From contig NZ_LR698973.1 in assembly GCF_902381825.1 (NCBI RefSeq), positions 1,974,216 to 2,038,215 on the forward strand: DNA of 64,000 bases, written 5' to 3'. A program made the translations under genes and the position numbers. The notes beneath the pieces are model-generated. The model was not told the origin of the DNA, did not search any database, and saw nothing but the letters and a program-made list of their open reading frames with translations. This stretch comes from Pseudocoprococcus catus. Its GTDB lineage: Bacteria > Bacillota > Clostridia > Lachnospirales > Lachnospiraceae. This document shows, piece by piece, positions 28,310 to 36,706 of the stretch (within the stretch, counting starts at the first letter, position 1; every line of letters begins with the position of its first letter).

Positions 28310-29866
28310 TTAGAATATTTTAGTTGTCCAACGGGTGCAATCCCAGACATCTGTAGCGAGACCGTCATAAAAGTCCGGTTCGTGGCAGACCATCAGGATG
28401 CTGCCGTTATAATCTATCAATGCACGTTTCAACTCATCTTTGGCATCTGTATCCAGATGGTTGGTAGGCTCATCAAGGAGAAGAACATTGGTCTCTCTGT
28501 TGATCAGCTTGCAGAGACGGACCTTTGCCTGCTCGCCGCCGCTTAAGACACGCACCTGGCTTTCGATGTGCTTGGTTGTCAGACCGCATTTGGCCAGTGC
28601 TGACCGTACTTCATACTGACTGAAGGATGGAAATTCATCCCAGAGTGTTTCAATGCAGGTTTTTGTGCCGTCACCGGTCATCTCCTGCTCAAAATAACCA
28701 ATGTTCAGATAATCTCCCTGTTCTACCGTGCCGCTGATGGAAGGAATCAGGCCGAGAATACTTTTAAGCAGCGTTGTCTTGCCGATACCGTTGGCACCGG
28801 TAAGGACGATCTTCTGCCCGCGTTCCATTTCAAGATTCAATGGTGTAGATAGTGGCTCATTATAGCCGATGACCAGATCCTTTGTCTGGAAAATGTAACG
28901 GCTTGGTGTGCGGGAAAGCTTAAAATTGAATTCAGGCTTTGGCTTCTCGGAGGCAAGTTCGATCACATCCATTTTGTCAAGTTTCTTCTGTCTGGACATC
29001 GCCATATTGCGGGTAGCAACGCGTGCTTTATTTCTGGCTACGAAATCTTTCAGCTGGGCGATTTCCTTCTGCTGCTTGTTGTAAGCTGCTTCCAGCTGTG
29101 CTTTCTTCATGGCATAGACTTCCTGGAACTGGTCGTAATTTCCCACATAACGATCCAGACGCTGATTCTCCATATGATAAATCAAATTGACCACGGAGTT
29201 CAGAAATGGAATATCGTGGGAAATAAGAATGAAAGCATTCTCATAGTCATTCAGGTAACGTTTCAGCCATTCAATATGGACGACATCCAGATAGTTGGTA
29301 GGCTCATCCAAAAGCAGGATGTCCGGTTTTTCAAGGAGAAGCTTGGCCAGCAGGACTTTGGTACGCTGGCCGCCGCTTAGATCAGTGACATCCCTGTCAA
29401 GGCCAATGTCTGTCAGACCAAGGGCCCTGGCTACTTCATCCACCTTGCTGTCGATCATGTAAAAATCGTGCATCATGAGAAGATCCTGAATGGTGCCGAG
29501 TTCCTCCATGGCTGTATCCATCTCATCCGGGGACATCTCGCCCATGTTGTCACAGATGTGATTCATCTTCTCTTCCATTTCAAAGAGAAAGTCAAAAGCG
29601 GATGTCAGTACTTCACGTACAGTCATGCCTTTCTCAAGCACGGTATGCTGGTCAAGATAACCGACACGGACGTTTTTGGCCCATTCGATTTTGCCTTCGT
29701 CAGGCATCAGTTTGCCTGTAATAATACTCATAAAAGTGGACTTACCTTCACCGTTGGCGCCGATAAGTCCAATATGTTCTCCCGCCAGCATCCGGAAAGA
29801 GACATCCTGAAAGATGGCTCTGTCTCCGAATCCGTGGGATAAATGTTCAACATTTAAGATACTCAT
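28310..29866 (-). CDS. ABC-F family ATP-binding cassette protein (YbiT-like)
   Basis: 518 residues, two cassettes without membrane helices. Cassette 1: GANGEGKSTFM, DLSGGQRTKVLLAKLL, ILLLDEPTNYLD. Cassette 2: GANGIGKTTLL, VLSGGEQAKVRLCKLI, VLLLDEPTNHLD. The linker (about 245-310) contains RNMAMSRQKKLDKM. Shorter than the 10,137 protein and without the coiled-coil tail. Role on the ribosome is likely; specificity unknown. It shares the strand with the SEC-C gene upstream, 29 bp away. Confidence 0.92.
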   Translation of the reverse strand: MSILNVEHLSHGFGDRAIFQDVSFRMLAGEHIGLIGANGEGKSTFMSIITGKLMPDEGKIEWAKNVRVGYLDQHTVLEKGMTVREVLTSAFDFLFEMEEKMNHICDNMGEMSPDEMDTAMEELGTIQDLLMMHDFYMIDSKVDEVARALGLTDIGLDRDVTDLSGGQRTKVLLAKLLLEKPDILLLDEPTNYLDVVHIEWLKRYLNDYENAFILISHDIPFLNSVVNLIYHMENQRLDRYVGNYDQFQEVYAMKKAQLEAAYNKQQKEIAQLKDFVARNKARVATRNMAMSRQKKLDKMDVIELASEKPKPEFNFKLSRTPSRYIFQTKDLVIGYNEPLSTPLNLEMERGQKIVLTGANGIGKTTLLKSILGLIPSISGTVEQGDYLNIGYFEQEMTGDGTKTCIETLWDEFPSFSQYEVRSALAKCGLTTKHIESQVRVLSGGEQAKVRLCKLINRETNVLLLDEPTNHLDTDAKDELKRALIDYNGSILMVCHEPDFYDGLATDVWDCTRWTTKIF

Positions 29867-29895
29867 AAAAACCTCTGTTCAGACTTAAGCAGTGA

Positions 29896-30396
29896 TTAAC
29901 GTCCACAGCACTGTTTGTACTTCTTGCCGCTTCCGCATGGGCATGGATCATTACGTCCGATCTTCTTGCCTTTAACAACAGTCATAGATTTCTTCTGGGC
30001 TTTGTAGAGCTCTTTTCTGCGTTCTTCTGTCAGAAGTGCATCCCATTGAGGCAGGTTGTAAAGCCAATCAGCCTTTGCAGCTACCATGTTGTAGTACAGT
30101 TTCTCAAGGTCGATATCAACAGTCACTTCTGATTCAGCAACGATGGTATCAACAGGGTTTGGTGTCTTTAAGCTTTCATTGATACCATCAAGGAAACCGC
30201 CGAAACGGACAACATCCATACCGTATTTCTCAGCCAGCTCTGCAACAGTGCCCTTCTCAACTTCTACAGGTTCTGTCAGCATCTTTTCATAGACAGCCTT
30301 CTCCTGCATATAGTAATCTGTCCAGAACTTCTGTGCTGTTGCCTGATCTGTATTGTACTGGTTTGCAAGTACTTCCCAATCTTCCATTAAACTCAT
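29896..30396 (-). CDS. SEC-C motif protein
   Basis: 166 residues from the ATG at 30,396 (AAGGTG site; the frame continues upstream without one). The last 20 residues are a classic SEC-C zinc motif as in SecA tails: [20 protein letters not shown]. The first 140 residues are helical and acidic ([14 protein letters not shown]). SEC-C domains bind zinc and can contact SecB or ribosomes. Function not known. Confidence 0.88.
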   Translation of the reverse strand: MSLMEDWEVLANQYNTDQATAQKFWTDYYMQEKAVYEKMLTEPVEVEKGTVAELAEKYGMDVVRFGGFLDGINESLKTPNPVDTIVAESEVTVDIDLEKLYYNMVAAKADWLYNLPQWDALLTEERRKELYKAQKKSMTVVKGKKIGRNDPCPCGSGKKYKQCCGR

Positions 30397-30462
30397 GTTA
30401 TTCACCTTATCCTTTATTTTATAAAATTTAATGACAATTTCTGTATTCTGCCTCTGAAAAAG

Positions 30463-30506
30463 AAACAGGACACACCTTATCAAATTATAAAAGATGAGTC
30501 CTGTTT
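30463..30506 (-). terminator. Imperfect hairpin terminator after the coiled-coil gene
   Basis: AAACAGGAC pairs with GTCCTGTTT with further imperfect pairs inside; CTTTTTC follows on the minus strand. Confidence 0.65.
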
Positions 30507-30532
30507 TGTCAAATCATTTATGTGCAGGATAT

Positions 30533-31465
30533 TTATTCTACAAGGACGTCTTCAATCTCTGATTGAAGTGTCTCTTTCAGGTGCTGTTCCTCATCCAGCA
30601 TGCGTTCCAGTTCCTCGAGAACGGATTCAATCTCGGTTTTAATTCCTTGAACCTGTTCTTTAGATTGCTTGATACGCTTTTGAACAGCCAGATCTGCAAA
30701 GATGCCATCAAAAAAGTAATCTGCAAAACGCAGGAAATCATCTGTGTTGACATGAACATCCGTCTGAACGGAGATATCAGTCAATTCTGTGTTGAAGTGT
30801 CTGAGATCCATCTGGAGTTCGGTAATATAGCTCTGGGCATCGTCCAGGTTGCCGTGTTTGGCTGCTGTGCTGAGTAAACCGCCGCCGAGGATATCCCATG
30901 TGCCCCATGCTTCTGCATTATCAAGCTTGCTAAGTACACAATCTGTTGTAAAAGCGGCTTTCTGTCCTGCTGAAATAGCTTCCTGAAGTTCTTTGATACG
31001 GCTGCTGCAGGCAGATATCTGTTCATCGAGATGGAGTAATCTGTCCGCTTTGTCTGAATTCCTGAGACGAATCTCGTCCTCTCTTGCCTTCAACAATTTA
31101 TTGTAGGTTGCTTCGCATCCCTTCAGATAATCCAGTTCCTTGACATATGTATGGATATGATACTGAATGGCCTTTAATTCCTGATTCGCGGCTTCGTACT
31201 TCACGGAGGCTGCATAAGCTTCCTTCTGTTCCTTTGTCATCTTCTCGTCGATTTTTCCGATGAGACTGTAAAAAAGAGCTGTCAGACCTCTGTCTTCCAG
31301 CCGGTCTACATCCTTCTGCTCATCTTCCTTCTCCTGTCGCAGTTCTTCAACCTTTTCCTTCTGCTCTTTTTCCTGAACATACAGATTGTCAAGCATGGAT
31401 GTCAGATGTGCCTTTCTGCCAATCTGTTCTCTGAGTTTCTGAAGCTGTTCCCTGTCTACGTCCAT
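30533..31465 (-). CDS. Hypothetical coiled-coil protein
   Basis: 310 residues from the ATG at 31,465 (AAGGAAAGG upstream). Almost entirely helical, Glu/Lys/Gln-rich with heptad character (residues about 1-110, 130-165 and 255-310), broken by a Gly-rich turn (WGTWDILGGGLLSTAAKHGN). Soluble, no signal peptide. It is the last chromosomal gene before the integrated element; before integration it lay downstream of queA. Function unknown. Confidence 0.75.
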   Translation of the reverse strand: MDVDREQLQKLREQIGRKAHLTSMLDNLYVQEKEQKEKVEELRQEKEDEQKDVDRLEDRGLTALFYSLIGKIDEKMTKEQKEAYAASVKYEAANQELKAIQYHIHTYVKELDYLKGCEATYNKLLKAREDEIRLRNSDKADRLLHLDEQISACSSRIKELQEAISAGQKAAFTTDCVLSKLDNAEAWGTWDILGGGLLSTAAKHGNLDDAQSYITELQMDLRHFNTELTDISVQTDVHVNTDDFLRFADYFFDGIFADLAVQKRIKQSKEQVQGIKTEIESVLEELERMLDEEQHLKETLQSEIEDVLVE

Positions 31466-31606
31466 ATATAATCCTTTCCTTTTTGTAGTATATGAAATAA
31501 TATCCTGATACCATGTTATCTCTATGGCATCATACCGCTCCATTATAACACTTTATGATACGGGTTGTCTATGAATTTTCGGTTTTATCCGGGAATCGGA
31601 AATAAA

Positions 31607-31646
31607 AAGTACATTACCTGCATAGGACATGCAGTGTAATGTACTT
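31607..31646 (-). terminator. Stranded former terminator of queA
   Basis: AAGTACATTACCTGCAT pairs with ATGCAG.TGTAATGTACTT with a one-base bulge; TTTTTA follows on the minus strand. It lies 20 bp beyond attL, exactly where the original 3' end of queA would have been, so it was queA's terminator before the element entered. Today nothing recognisable transcribes into it except the leftmost element genes. Confidence 0.85.
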
Positions 31647-31665
31647 GAACAGTTACCAATTATTT

Positions 31666-31684
31666 TATAAACATCGCATCCCCG
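31666..31684. repeat. attL, left copy of the 19-bp att core
   Basis: TATAAACATCGCATCCCCG, identical to 62,234-62,252. Read leftwards on the minus strand through the core into the flank it gives the old queA ending Met-Phe-Ile-Lys-stop. Confidence 0.92.
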
Positions 31685-31702
31685 GTTGATACAGTAACGC
31701 AG

Positions 31703-31902
31703 CTAAATCATACTTTTGTCATCTGTAACTGGGCAATCATCCATTCTTTCATTATCGTTCTTTTCATCCACCCGGATTACGTGACCGGTGATGAAGCAAA
31801 GACCAAATTCAATTAGATCATCCGCCACCCAGAACGGACAGTCTGTGCATGATTTCGGAAGTTCTTTTGCGGTTACTTTAAATCCATGAGATTCATAATC
31901 AT
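31703..31902 (-). pseudogene. Small phage protein with two Cys pairs, frameshifted at its start
   Basis: AAAGGAG is correctly placed before an ATG at 31,902, but that frame stops after nine codons. The next frame reads on for about 65 codons: NDYESHGFKVTAKELPKSCT, then CPFW, CFITGH and DDCPVTDDKS. One base (probably a G after the ATG) seems to have been lost. The intact product would be a Cys-containing soluble protein of about 66 residues of the kind often found in clostridial prophages. It could also be a sequencing artefact. Confidence 0.5.
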
Positions 31903-31967
31903 TTCTTATTCTCCTTTACACATACAATGATGCACCGTATTTTCGCCGACATACTGCATTGTCACGA

Positions 31968-32570
31968 TCAATACCCCCCCCGGATTGTGACATAGGCTGT
32001 CTTGCGGCTGTTCAATCTAAGATTTACAGGTTTTCCGCAGGATAGGCAGTTATGGGTAAATTCCGATGTCTGAAAGTTTGTCTTATATTTGAACTCAGAG
32101 CCACACTTGCATCGGAGATATAATGGACGCAAATTATTCAGGTGTGTTTCATGGCCGCAATCACAGTTGTAGGAAGTCATCTTTCCTTTGGAACAGAAAG
32201 CTTTGACCTTTCCACATTTATCACATTTGATAAGCAAGAAGCCGCTGTACTCTTTTTCTTCGACTGGCCTACTCGGTTCAGTAGTTTGAGCTTCAACATC
32301 CGGTATCTTTTCCCTCCATGCAGAACCGAACAAATTGTCAACCCGGTTTTGCCGCTGCTTCTCAATGTAGTATTCCAGAGTTTTGCGTGACTTTTCAGAT
32401 TCTGGTTCTAACTCTTCTTTCTGGGATACTGGATGTTCTTGTGATGCAGAGGGCTGTTCGCTGGTATTTGTTTTAGCCTGTTTAGCTGCTTCTTGTAATA
32501 CGGCCCATACCTTTTCTTCTGGAATCTCAAATACATTTTCACCAAAACTACTGATAATCTTAACTTTCAT
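31968..32570 (-). CDS. Phage protein with multiple zinc ribbons
   Basis: 200 residues. The N-terminal half is Glu/Gln/Lys-rich and helical. The C-terminal half carries at least four Cys pairs: CDKCGKVKAFC, CDCGHE, CKCGSEF and CLSCGKP, two likely zinc ribbons. The last codons lie on a run of eight G (coding strand; plus strand 31,974-31,981), so slippage would change only the tail. The start overlaps the preceding gene by 11 bp. Nucleic-acid binding is plausible; function unknown. Confidence 0.75.
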   Translation of the reverse strand: MKVKIISSFGENVFEIPEEKVWAVLQEAAKQAKTNTSEQPSASQEHPVSQKEELEPESEKSRKTLEYYIEKQRQNRVDNLFGSAWREKIPDVEAQTTEPSRPVEEKEYSGFLLIKCDKCGKVKAFCSKGKMTSYNCDCGHETHLNNLRPLYLRCKCGSEFKYKTNFQTSEFTHNCLSCGKPVNLRLNSRKTAYVTIRGGY

Positions 32571-33315
32571 CCGGCTTTTCTCCTTTTATAATTTCTCTGA
32601 TGTCTTTACCTTCATCAGTATACATAAAATTTCCAAGGCCCTTGTTGAGTCGGTCGCATACTGCTTGACACTCTTCTTCACTGTTGAACAGGATTTTAAG
32701 AACGTTTCGGTCAAGTTCTTTTATAGCTGTTTCTTTTTCGTCTCTCGTTAAATCGTCACGCAGGACGTGTGAATATAGTTCATAGTGTGCATCATCATCG
32801 TTGCTTTTGCTCTCTTTGTAGTAGGCATCTATCGTTCCACGACCATACCTGTCACTGAAGCTATTAAGAATATACATTTTAGGATAATAAAACCATTTAC
32901 CTTTGGTCGCACATTTGCACGTATCTTTTACAGTTCTCCCTGATGGTAAGGTCACTTCTACTTGTCTGTTCTTGTCACATCTCTGACATTTTGGCCCATA
33001 TACCAGTTCCCGACTACTCTTCCACTTTACAACTTTGTGGTCTTTCATCAGTTTTACAAGCCTCGCAGTTCTGGCAGTAAATTCTGCATTTTGAACAATC
33101 CCGTCGCATTCGGCTTTCTTTATCTCGAAGTCTCTTTCTATTTCTTCGAAATGTTCTTTGATGCCTTGAAGCTTTTCGTTTTCTGCTCTCAGTCTGTTCA
33201 TTTCTTCAAGAATCTCTGATTTGACAGAATTTCTGACAGCCGTTTTCAGTATATCTATTTGTTCTTGATACTCACCGTCTGAGTAAAATTCATCTTCTGG
33301 ATAATCATAATACAT
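32560..33315 (-). CDS. Phage protein with coiled-coil and zinc-binding module
   Basis: 251 residues: a helical N-terminus (about 15-90, EEMNRLRAENEKLQGIKEHF), then a Cys cluster (CQRCDKNRQVEV and KDTCKCATKG, about 110-140), then an acidic helical C-terminus. It is sandwiched without gaps between two other left-arm genes (overlap below, 1-bp gap above), so it is surely translated with them. Family not recognised. Confidence 0.75.
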   Translation of the reverse strand: MYYDYPEDEFYSDGEYQEQIDILKTAVRNSVKSEILEEMNRLRAENEKLQGIKEHFEEIERDFEIKKAECDGIVQNAEFTARTARLVKLMKDHKVVKWKSSRELVYGPKCQRCDKNRQVEVTLPSGRTVKDTCKCATKGKWFYYPKMYILNSFSDRYGRGTIDAYYKESKSNDDDAHYELYSHVLRDDLTRDEKETAIKELDRNVLKILFNSEEECQAVCDRLNKGLGNFMYTDEGKDIREIIKGEKPDES

Positions 33316-33316
33316 A

Positions 33317-33583
33317 CTATTTTACCTCCGCAAATCTATTATTGAGACTGTCCATAATTAACTGCAATCGTTTTGTGCCTATACCGGGAGTTTCACTGAT
33401 TGCTTCCTGAACTTCTGTGATATCAATTCCCGGGACTGATTTCCGCCCTTCTTCATATGCCGCCATGTAAAGATTCTGGCAGAACGATTCAAATTGCTGT
33501 CGGTCCATTTTCTTAACTCTCTTGTAATCTTCTCTCCGGAGCAGATATCCTGCCCCGGTTGTCATGTTTTTTGCTTTGTTCAT
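33317..33583 (-). CDS. Small helical phage protein
   Basis: 88 residues, basic N-terminus (LLRREDYKRVKKMDRQQ) and a helix-hairpin-like C-terminal stretch (ETPGIGTKRLQLIMDSLNNR) that resembles short DNA-binding helix-hairpin-helix segments. Ribosome site GGAG before the ATG at 33,583. Function unknown. Confidence 0.7.
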   Translation of the reverse strand: MNKAKNMTTGAGYLLRREDYKRVKKMDRQQFESFCQNLYMAAYEEGRKSVPGIDITEVQEAISETPGIGTKRLQLIMDSLNNRFAEVK

Positions 33584-33595
33584 ACTCCTGCACCT

Positions 33596-33658
33596 CTACT
33601 TTGCCAGCTTCTTCATCGTCTTAAAGAATTTCTTCATGCTCTTCATGAATTTCTTCAT
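33596..33658 (-). CDS. 20-residue cationic amphipathic peptide
   Basis: A complete 20-codon frame, MKKFMKSMKKFFKTMKKLAK, with AAAGGAGG at proper distance from its ATG (33,658) and a TAG at 33,596. Nine of 20 residues are Lys. Hydrophobic residues fall at 1, 4, 5, 8, 11, 12, 15, 18, 19 and Lys at 2, 3, 6, 9, 10, 13, 16, 17, 20: a cleanly two-faced helix. It fills the 90-bp gap between two genes of the left-arm operon. Membrane-active peptides have this pattern, but a nucleic-acid-binding or regulatory role is also possible. It is too short for automatic gene callers. Confidence 0.6.
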   Translation of the reverse strand: MKKFMKSMKKFFKTMKKLAK

Positions 33659-33673
33659 ACCTCTTCGCCTCCT

Positions 33674-34318
33674 TTATGCAAATGGAATCCTGGCGTCAAA
33701 CCAGCCGCCGTGTTTCTCAATCACTTGCTCAATCACTTCAACCGGCACATACGGGTACACTGCCTTTGTCGGTTCTGTCAGATCTTCAATATACGGCATC
33801 AACAACTCTTCTTTCTGACTTGGATATCCGACTTCGCAAGCTGCATATTCTCCGCTTTCCAGATTCACCCGTGGCTCACAATATAATCCACCTCCAGCCT
33901 GGACGCTCATTTCAAAACCATCTGTGCAGAAGATATGAGGTCTCGGAGCCTGTGTAATCCCACACACCAGCTTGTATGTCTCATGCAAAAATTCCTGCAC
34001 ACTATCCCGTTTCTTGAACTTGTCAACGTCTACAAACATGTGAGGAAAGCAGTTTCCGCAATACTCCCAGGTCTCTTTTCCTCTTACAGCGAATGTTGCA
34101 TATGTACCGCAGTTCTTCATCGTCTTCGGGTTGATTGCATGACTATGCGTCTCTCCTACCTGGAAGTAATCTCTTGTCATGGTCCGTGGTGGCAAGATAT
34201 CCAGGAAGTAGTCTGCTACTCCCTGGTCTACCATATCTCCGGGCTTGCAATATTCATCCCAACTGTTGCAGCCGCTCTTGTGCCATCCTTCGATTGTCTT
34301 CAGCTCTTCTCTTGCCAT
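33674..34318 (-). CDS. Phage protein of unknown function, Cys-containing
   Basis: 214 residues, soluble. Scattered Cys pairs (CGTYATF with EYCGNCFPHMF, and GLYCEPRVN) suggest metal binding. It starts MAREELKTIEGWHKSGCNSW and ends in an aromatic segment. Part of the left-arm operon. I do not recognise the family. Confidence 0.72.
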   Translation of the reverse strand: MAREELKTIEGWHKSGCNSWDEYCKPGDMVDQGVADYFLDILPPRTMTRDYFQVGETHSHAINPKTMKNCGTYATFAVRGKETWEYCGNCFPHMFVDVDKFKKRDSVQEFLHETYKLVCGITQAPRPHIFCTDGFEMSVQAGGGLYCEPRVNLESGEYAACEVGYPSQKEELLMPYIEDLTEPTKAVYPYVPVEVIEQVIEKHGGWFDARIPFA

Positions 34319-34332
34319 TGTCCCTTCTCCTT

Positions 34333-34527
34333 CTAAAATGCTTCAATAATGTTCTCAACTTCACAGGTTCCAAAATCAATATCACAGTCATCACAGTGCC
34401 ATGATTCACAGCTGAAATTATTCAGTGAGACTACATTCTCCTCAACTGTTAAATCCACCGTAACACCATCACTCTTGCATACTTTTCCGCACATCGGGCA
34501 TTCACACGCCATTATAAATTTGTTCAT
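34333..34527 (-). CDS. Small zinc-ribbon protein
   Basis: 64 residues with CPMCGKVC (10-17) and CDDCDIDFGTC (45-55), a minimal zinc ribbon. One base separates it from the preceding gene. Unknown function. Confidence 0.75.
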   Translation of the reverse strand: MNKFIMACECPMCGKVCKSDGVTVDLTVEENVVSLNNFSCESWHCDDCDIDFGTCEVENIIEAF

Positions 34528-34528
34528 T

Positions 34529-34966
34529 TTAGCATCCCTCTCTTTCTCTGATTTCTGTCGAAGCCTTATCCAGAGCTTTCAGCATTACTGGTGGCGCTTT
34601 CAGATCTTCCCAGGTTAATCCCAGACAATCCAGCGTATCCTCAAGATCTCCGGTGTATCCGTACTCGTGGTTATCCAATTCATACAAGAACATCTGATAC
34701 AAGAACCCTGTCCCGTCCGTATCTGACTTCTTAGCCGCTTCCATCTCATCATAGTGACGTTCAATAACTTCATGGTAATAATTCAAGTCTTTTTTCTGCA
34801 AGAATCCACCAAAAGGAATCTTGTAAATCTTGTCCAGGTCTTTTATCGGGTCAAGACCCCATTTCTGCATCATTTCATAGAACTGTTTGTCTGAAAATGC
34901 AAAACCTAACGGCAATTCATTGAACTCCTTCTGCTGTCTTTCTCTTAACTCTCTGTAGCTCTCCAT
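34529..34966 (-). CDS. Phage protein of unknown function
   Basis: 145 residues from the ATG at 34,966 with GGAGGAG; the longer in-frame start would overlap the neighbour. Helical and acidic: LGFAFSDKQFYEMMQKWGLD, a His-rich helix (LNYYHEVIERHYDE), and GLTWEDLKAPPVML. It is coupled to the zinc-ribbon gene downstream. Family not recognised. Confidence 0.72.
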   Translation of the reverse strand: MESYRELRERQQKEFNELPLGFAFSDKQFYEMMQKWGLDPIKDLDKIYKIPFGGFLQKKDLNYYHEVIERHYDEMEAAKKSDTDGTGFLYQMFLYELDNHEYGYTGDLEDTLDCLGLTWEDLKAPPVMLKALDKASTEIREREGC

Positions 34967-34967
34967 C

Positions 34968-35204
34968 TTACTTCTCCTCCAATCCAATTTCATGTTTCAA
35001 ACGGTATTCTCCTTCTCCGCTTTTCGCCAGCTCCCAGCCGGTGTCATAAACGCTGAATGTTACATAGCCATCAGCACTAAATGTCAGACTTCCAAGATTC
35101 TTCATCTCTCTGTCTTTCAAGAGCTTCTGCAATGCCTCGATGTGAGGAATAGCCTCTCTACAAATTTCCTTGATTTCCGCTTCGCTTAACTTCTTTACTT
35201 CCAT
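34968..35204 (-). CDS. Small phage protein of unknown function
   Basis: 78 residues from the ATG at 35,204 (GGAG seven bases upstream). Helical N-terminal half (AEIKEICREAIPHIEALQKL) and beta-rich end (TFSADGYVTFSVYDTGWEL). Tightly packed with both neighbours. Unknown. Confidence 0.7.
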   Translation of the reverse strand: MEVKKLSEAEIKEICREAIPHIEALQKLLKDREMKNLGSLTFSADGYVTFSVYDTGWELAKSGEGEYRLKHEIGLEEK

Positions 35205-35218
35205 GTCTGTTTCTCCTT

Positions 35219-35674
35219 TCATCGTTCGCAGTAATTTGCATCAATAACTTTTCCATCGCTGTATGCAAATAAGTCATAGCAGAACCATCTAACATCTCTT
35301 TTCTTTACAAACCAGACAATTCCAAACCGGTCAATATAACATCTGTTGTCGTTGCTTATATTGCAAGCAGAATTATCCCGGTTGTAATAAGCATTCCAGA
35401 ACAGTTTATGTAACTCATTTCCTATTCTGATTTGGTCTGGCTCTGGAAGCTTCTGGTACTGTTCTTCCGGCATTGCAAGACGGTGGATTCTTTCTTTTCT
35501 TTCCTTCTTTGCCAATCTAGCTTCCTTGCCGTATGTGCTTTTCCACAGGCGATATGCTTCTTCTTTTGACATGTGATTGCAATCCATGTAAATCTGCTCA
35601 ATCTTCAAGAACTGCTCGTATACCTTTGAATTTTCCGGTGCTCCGGTTCCTTTCAAAAATTCTGAATACATCAT
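35219..35674 (-). CDS. Phage protein of unknown function, first gene behind promoter module 1
   Basis: 151 residues, basic middle region (KEARLAKKERKERIHRLAMP) and an aromatic end (RFGIVWFVKKRDVRWFCYDL). The ATG at 35,674 is about 46 bp from the promoter-like module at 35,720, so this gene probably starts a transcription unit running to 31,703. Family not recognised. Confidence 0.72.
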   Translation of the reverse strand: MMYSEFLKGTGAPENSKVYEQFLKIEQIYMDCNHMSKEEAYRLWKSTYGKEARLAKKERKERIHRLAMPEEQYQKLPEPDQIRIGNELHKLFWNAYYNRDNSACNISNDNRCYIDRFGIVWFVKKRDVRWFCYDLFAYSDGKVIDANYCER

Positions 35675-35710
35675 CTGATCTGTTCCTCCTTGCGATTTGT
35701 AATTGTTTAT

Positions 35711-35763
35711 CGTGACGTAATCGTAATCTACATCTGCGTACTATGTCAAGCAATATATTTACA
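35711..35763 (-). promoter_or_regulatory. Left-arm promoter module, copy 1
   Basis: Minus strand: TGTAA, 6 nt, TGC, TTGACA (35,749-35,744), 18-nt spacer, TACGAT (35,725-35,720) and then TACG. The same layout occurs at 37,235-37,287 and 38,286-38,339, each upstream of a minus-strand gene. Confidence 0.7.
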
Positions 35764-35779
35764 ATTGTGGATAAAAAAA

Positions 35780-35816
35780 TTACAGCCACGCTTTATCCGT
35801 AGATAATGTGCTGTAA
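35780..35816 (-). terminator. Intrinsic terminator overlapping the end of the 35,793 gene
   Basis: TTACAG.CAC pairs with GTG.CTGTAA; TTTTTTTATCC follows on the minus strand. The stop codon of the gene is inside the hairpin. Confidence 0.75.
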
Positions 35817-36641
35817 ACCATCTTCAAATTCATCGTATCTCTTTTTCAAAATATCAAACACACAATAGAAAGACTGCATCTTCTCACTGGCATCTGCCGA
35901 CAGGTAATCATAGTAATAGTTGTCCATCATCTCCATGAGGCTTTTAATCTTGCCTGCTTCGATGACCGCATCCTCAAGGCCAAGGCTCTTAGGAGACACG
36001 ACAATCCTTCTGAAATCCGCATGCTGCTTTTCTGAGCTTCCTGAGGTAGATTCTTCCGCTTCATTGCTTTCTTGTGAATCTGAGGCTTTCTCGGACGTTT
36101 CGTCTGGTTCTTTTTCAAGTTTCACTGCCGGTGCGGGTTCTTCCTGCGTCTCTTCTATCGCTTCTGATACCGACGGTACTGCTTCAACTATTTCCTCAAT
36201 GACCTTAGATTCCTTTTTCTCGGTTTTTGTCTGGCAGTCTGCTACATACAGATCATACAGGATATTTACAACCCCCATTGCAAGTTTCATAGCACTTGGT
36301 CTGGCGATTCCCATTTCGCAGAATCTTGAAACGATTGTCATTGATACGCCCTGTTTTACAAGGCTGTACTTGAAATCTTTGTCCTTTCTTCTCTTTGCGA
36401 TTTCATCATACGTCTGTGCAATGATATCATCATCTTTCACGAACTGTTCCACCAGGGATTTAATTTCTCTATCTGTCAGAAATCTTTTCCCGTTATTCTG
36501 TTTTCCAATTTCATTGTGAGCGTTACAGCACTTGAGTTCCTGGTGAACCATTTCATCTTCGCAGCCAACAGCATACTTCAGTGGCTCTTCTTCTGGAGCT
36601 ATTACAACTTCACAGTTTCTGTAATGTTTCAATCTTCCCAT
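35793..36641 (-). CDS. Phage protein with acidic low-complexity linker
   Basis: 282 residues in three parts: N-terminal segment with two Cys (ELKCCNAHNEIG), a helical domain (about 50-145, FLTDREIKSLVEQFVKDDD and VSRFCEMGIARPSAMKLAMG), a Glu/Ser/Pro-rich linker (about 150-210), and a C-terminal helical domain (KSLMEMMDNYYYDYLSADAS). It ends at a strong terminator. Function unknown. Confidence 0.72.
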   Translation of the reverse strand: MGRLKHYRNCEVVIAPEEEPLKYAVGCEDEMVHQELKCCNAHNEIGKQNNGKRFLTDREIKSLVEQFVKDDDIIAQTYDEIAKRRKDKDFKYSLVKQGVSMTIVSRFCEMGIARPSAMKLAMGVVNILYDLYVADCQTKTEKKESKVIEEIVEAVPSVSEAIEETQEEPAPAVKLEKEPDETSEKASDSQESNEAEESTSGSSEKQHADFRRIVVSPKSLGLEDAVIEAGKIKSLMEMMDNYYYDYLSADASEKMQSFYCVFDILKKRYDEFEDGLQHIIYG

Positions 36642-36675
36642 TGTTTACTCCTTCCTCCCGGATTTCGGGCATAAA

Positions 36676-36701
36676 ATTACAGCCACATCAGTGACTGTAA
36701 T
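36676..36701 (-). terminator. Hairpin terminator after the 36,707 gene
   Basis: ATTACAG.CAC pairs with GTG.CTGTAAT; TTTTATG follows on the minus strand. It shares the TTACAGCCAC arm with the terminator at 35,780. Confidence 0.6.
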
Positions 36702-36706
36702 CATTT

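Noticed and set aside
28164..28310. yybP-ykoY manganese riboswitch before mntP
   Set aside because: The short AT-rich gap shows no matching stem and loop pattern.
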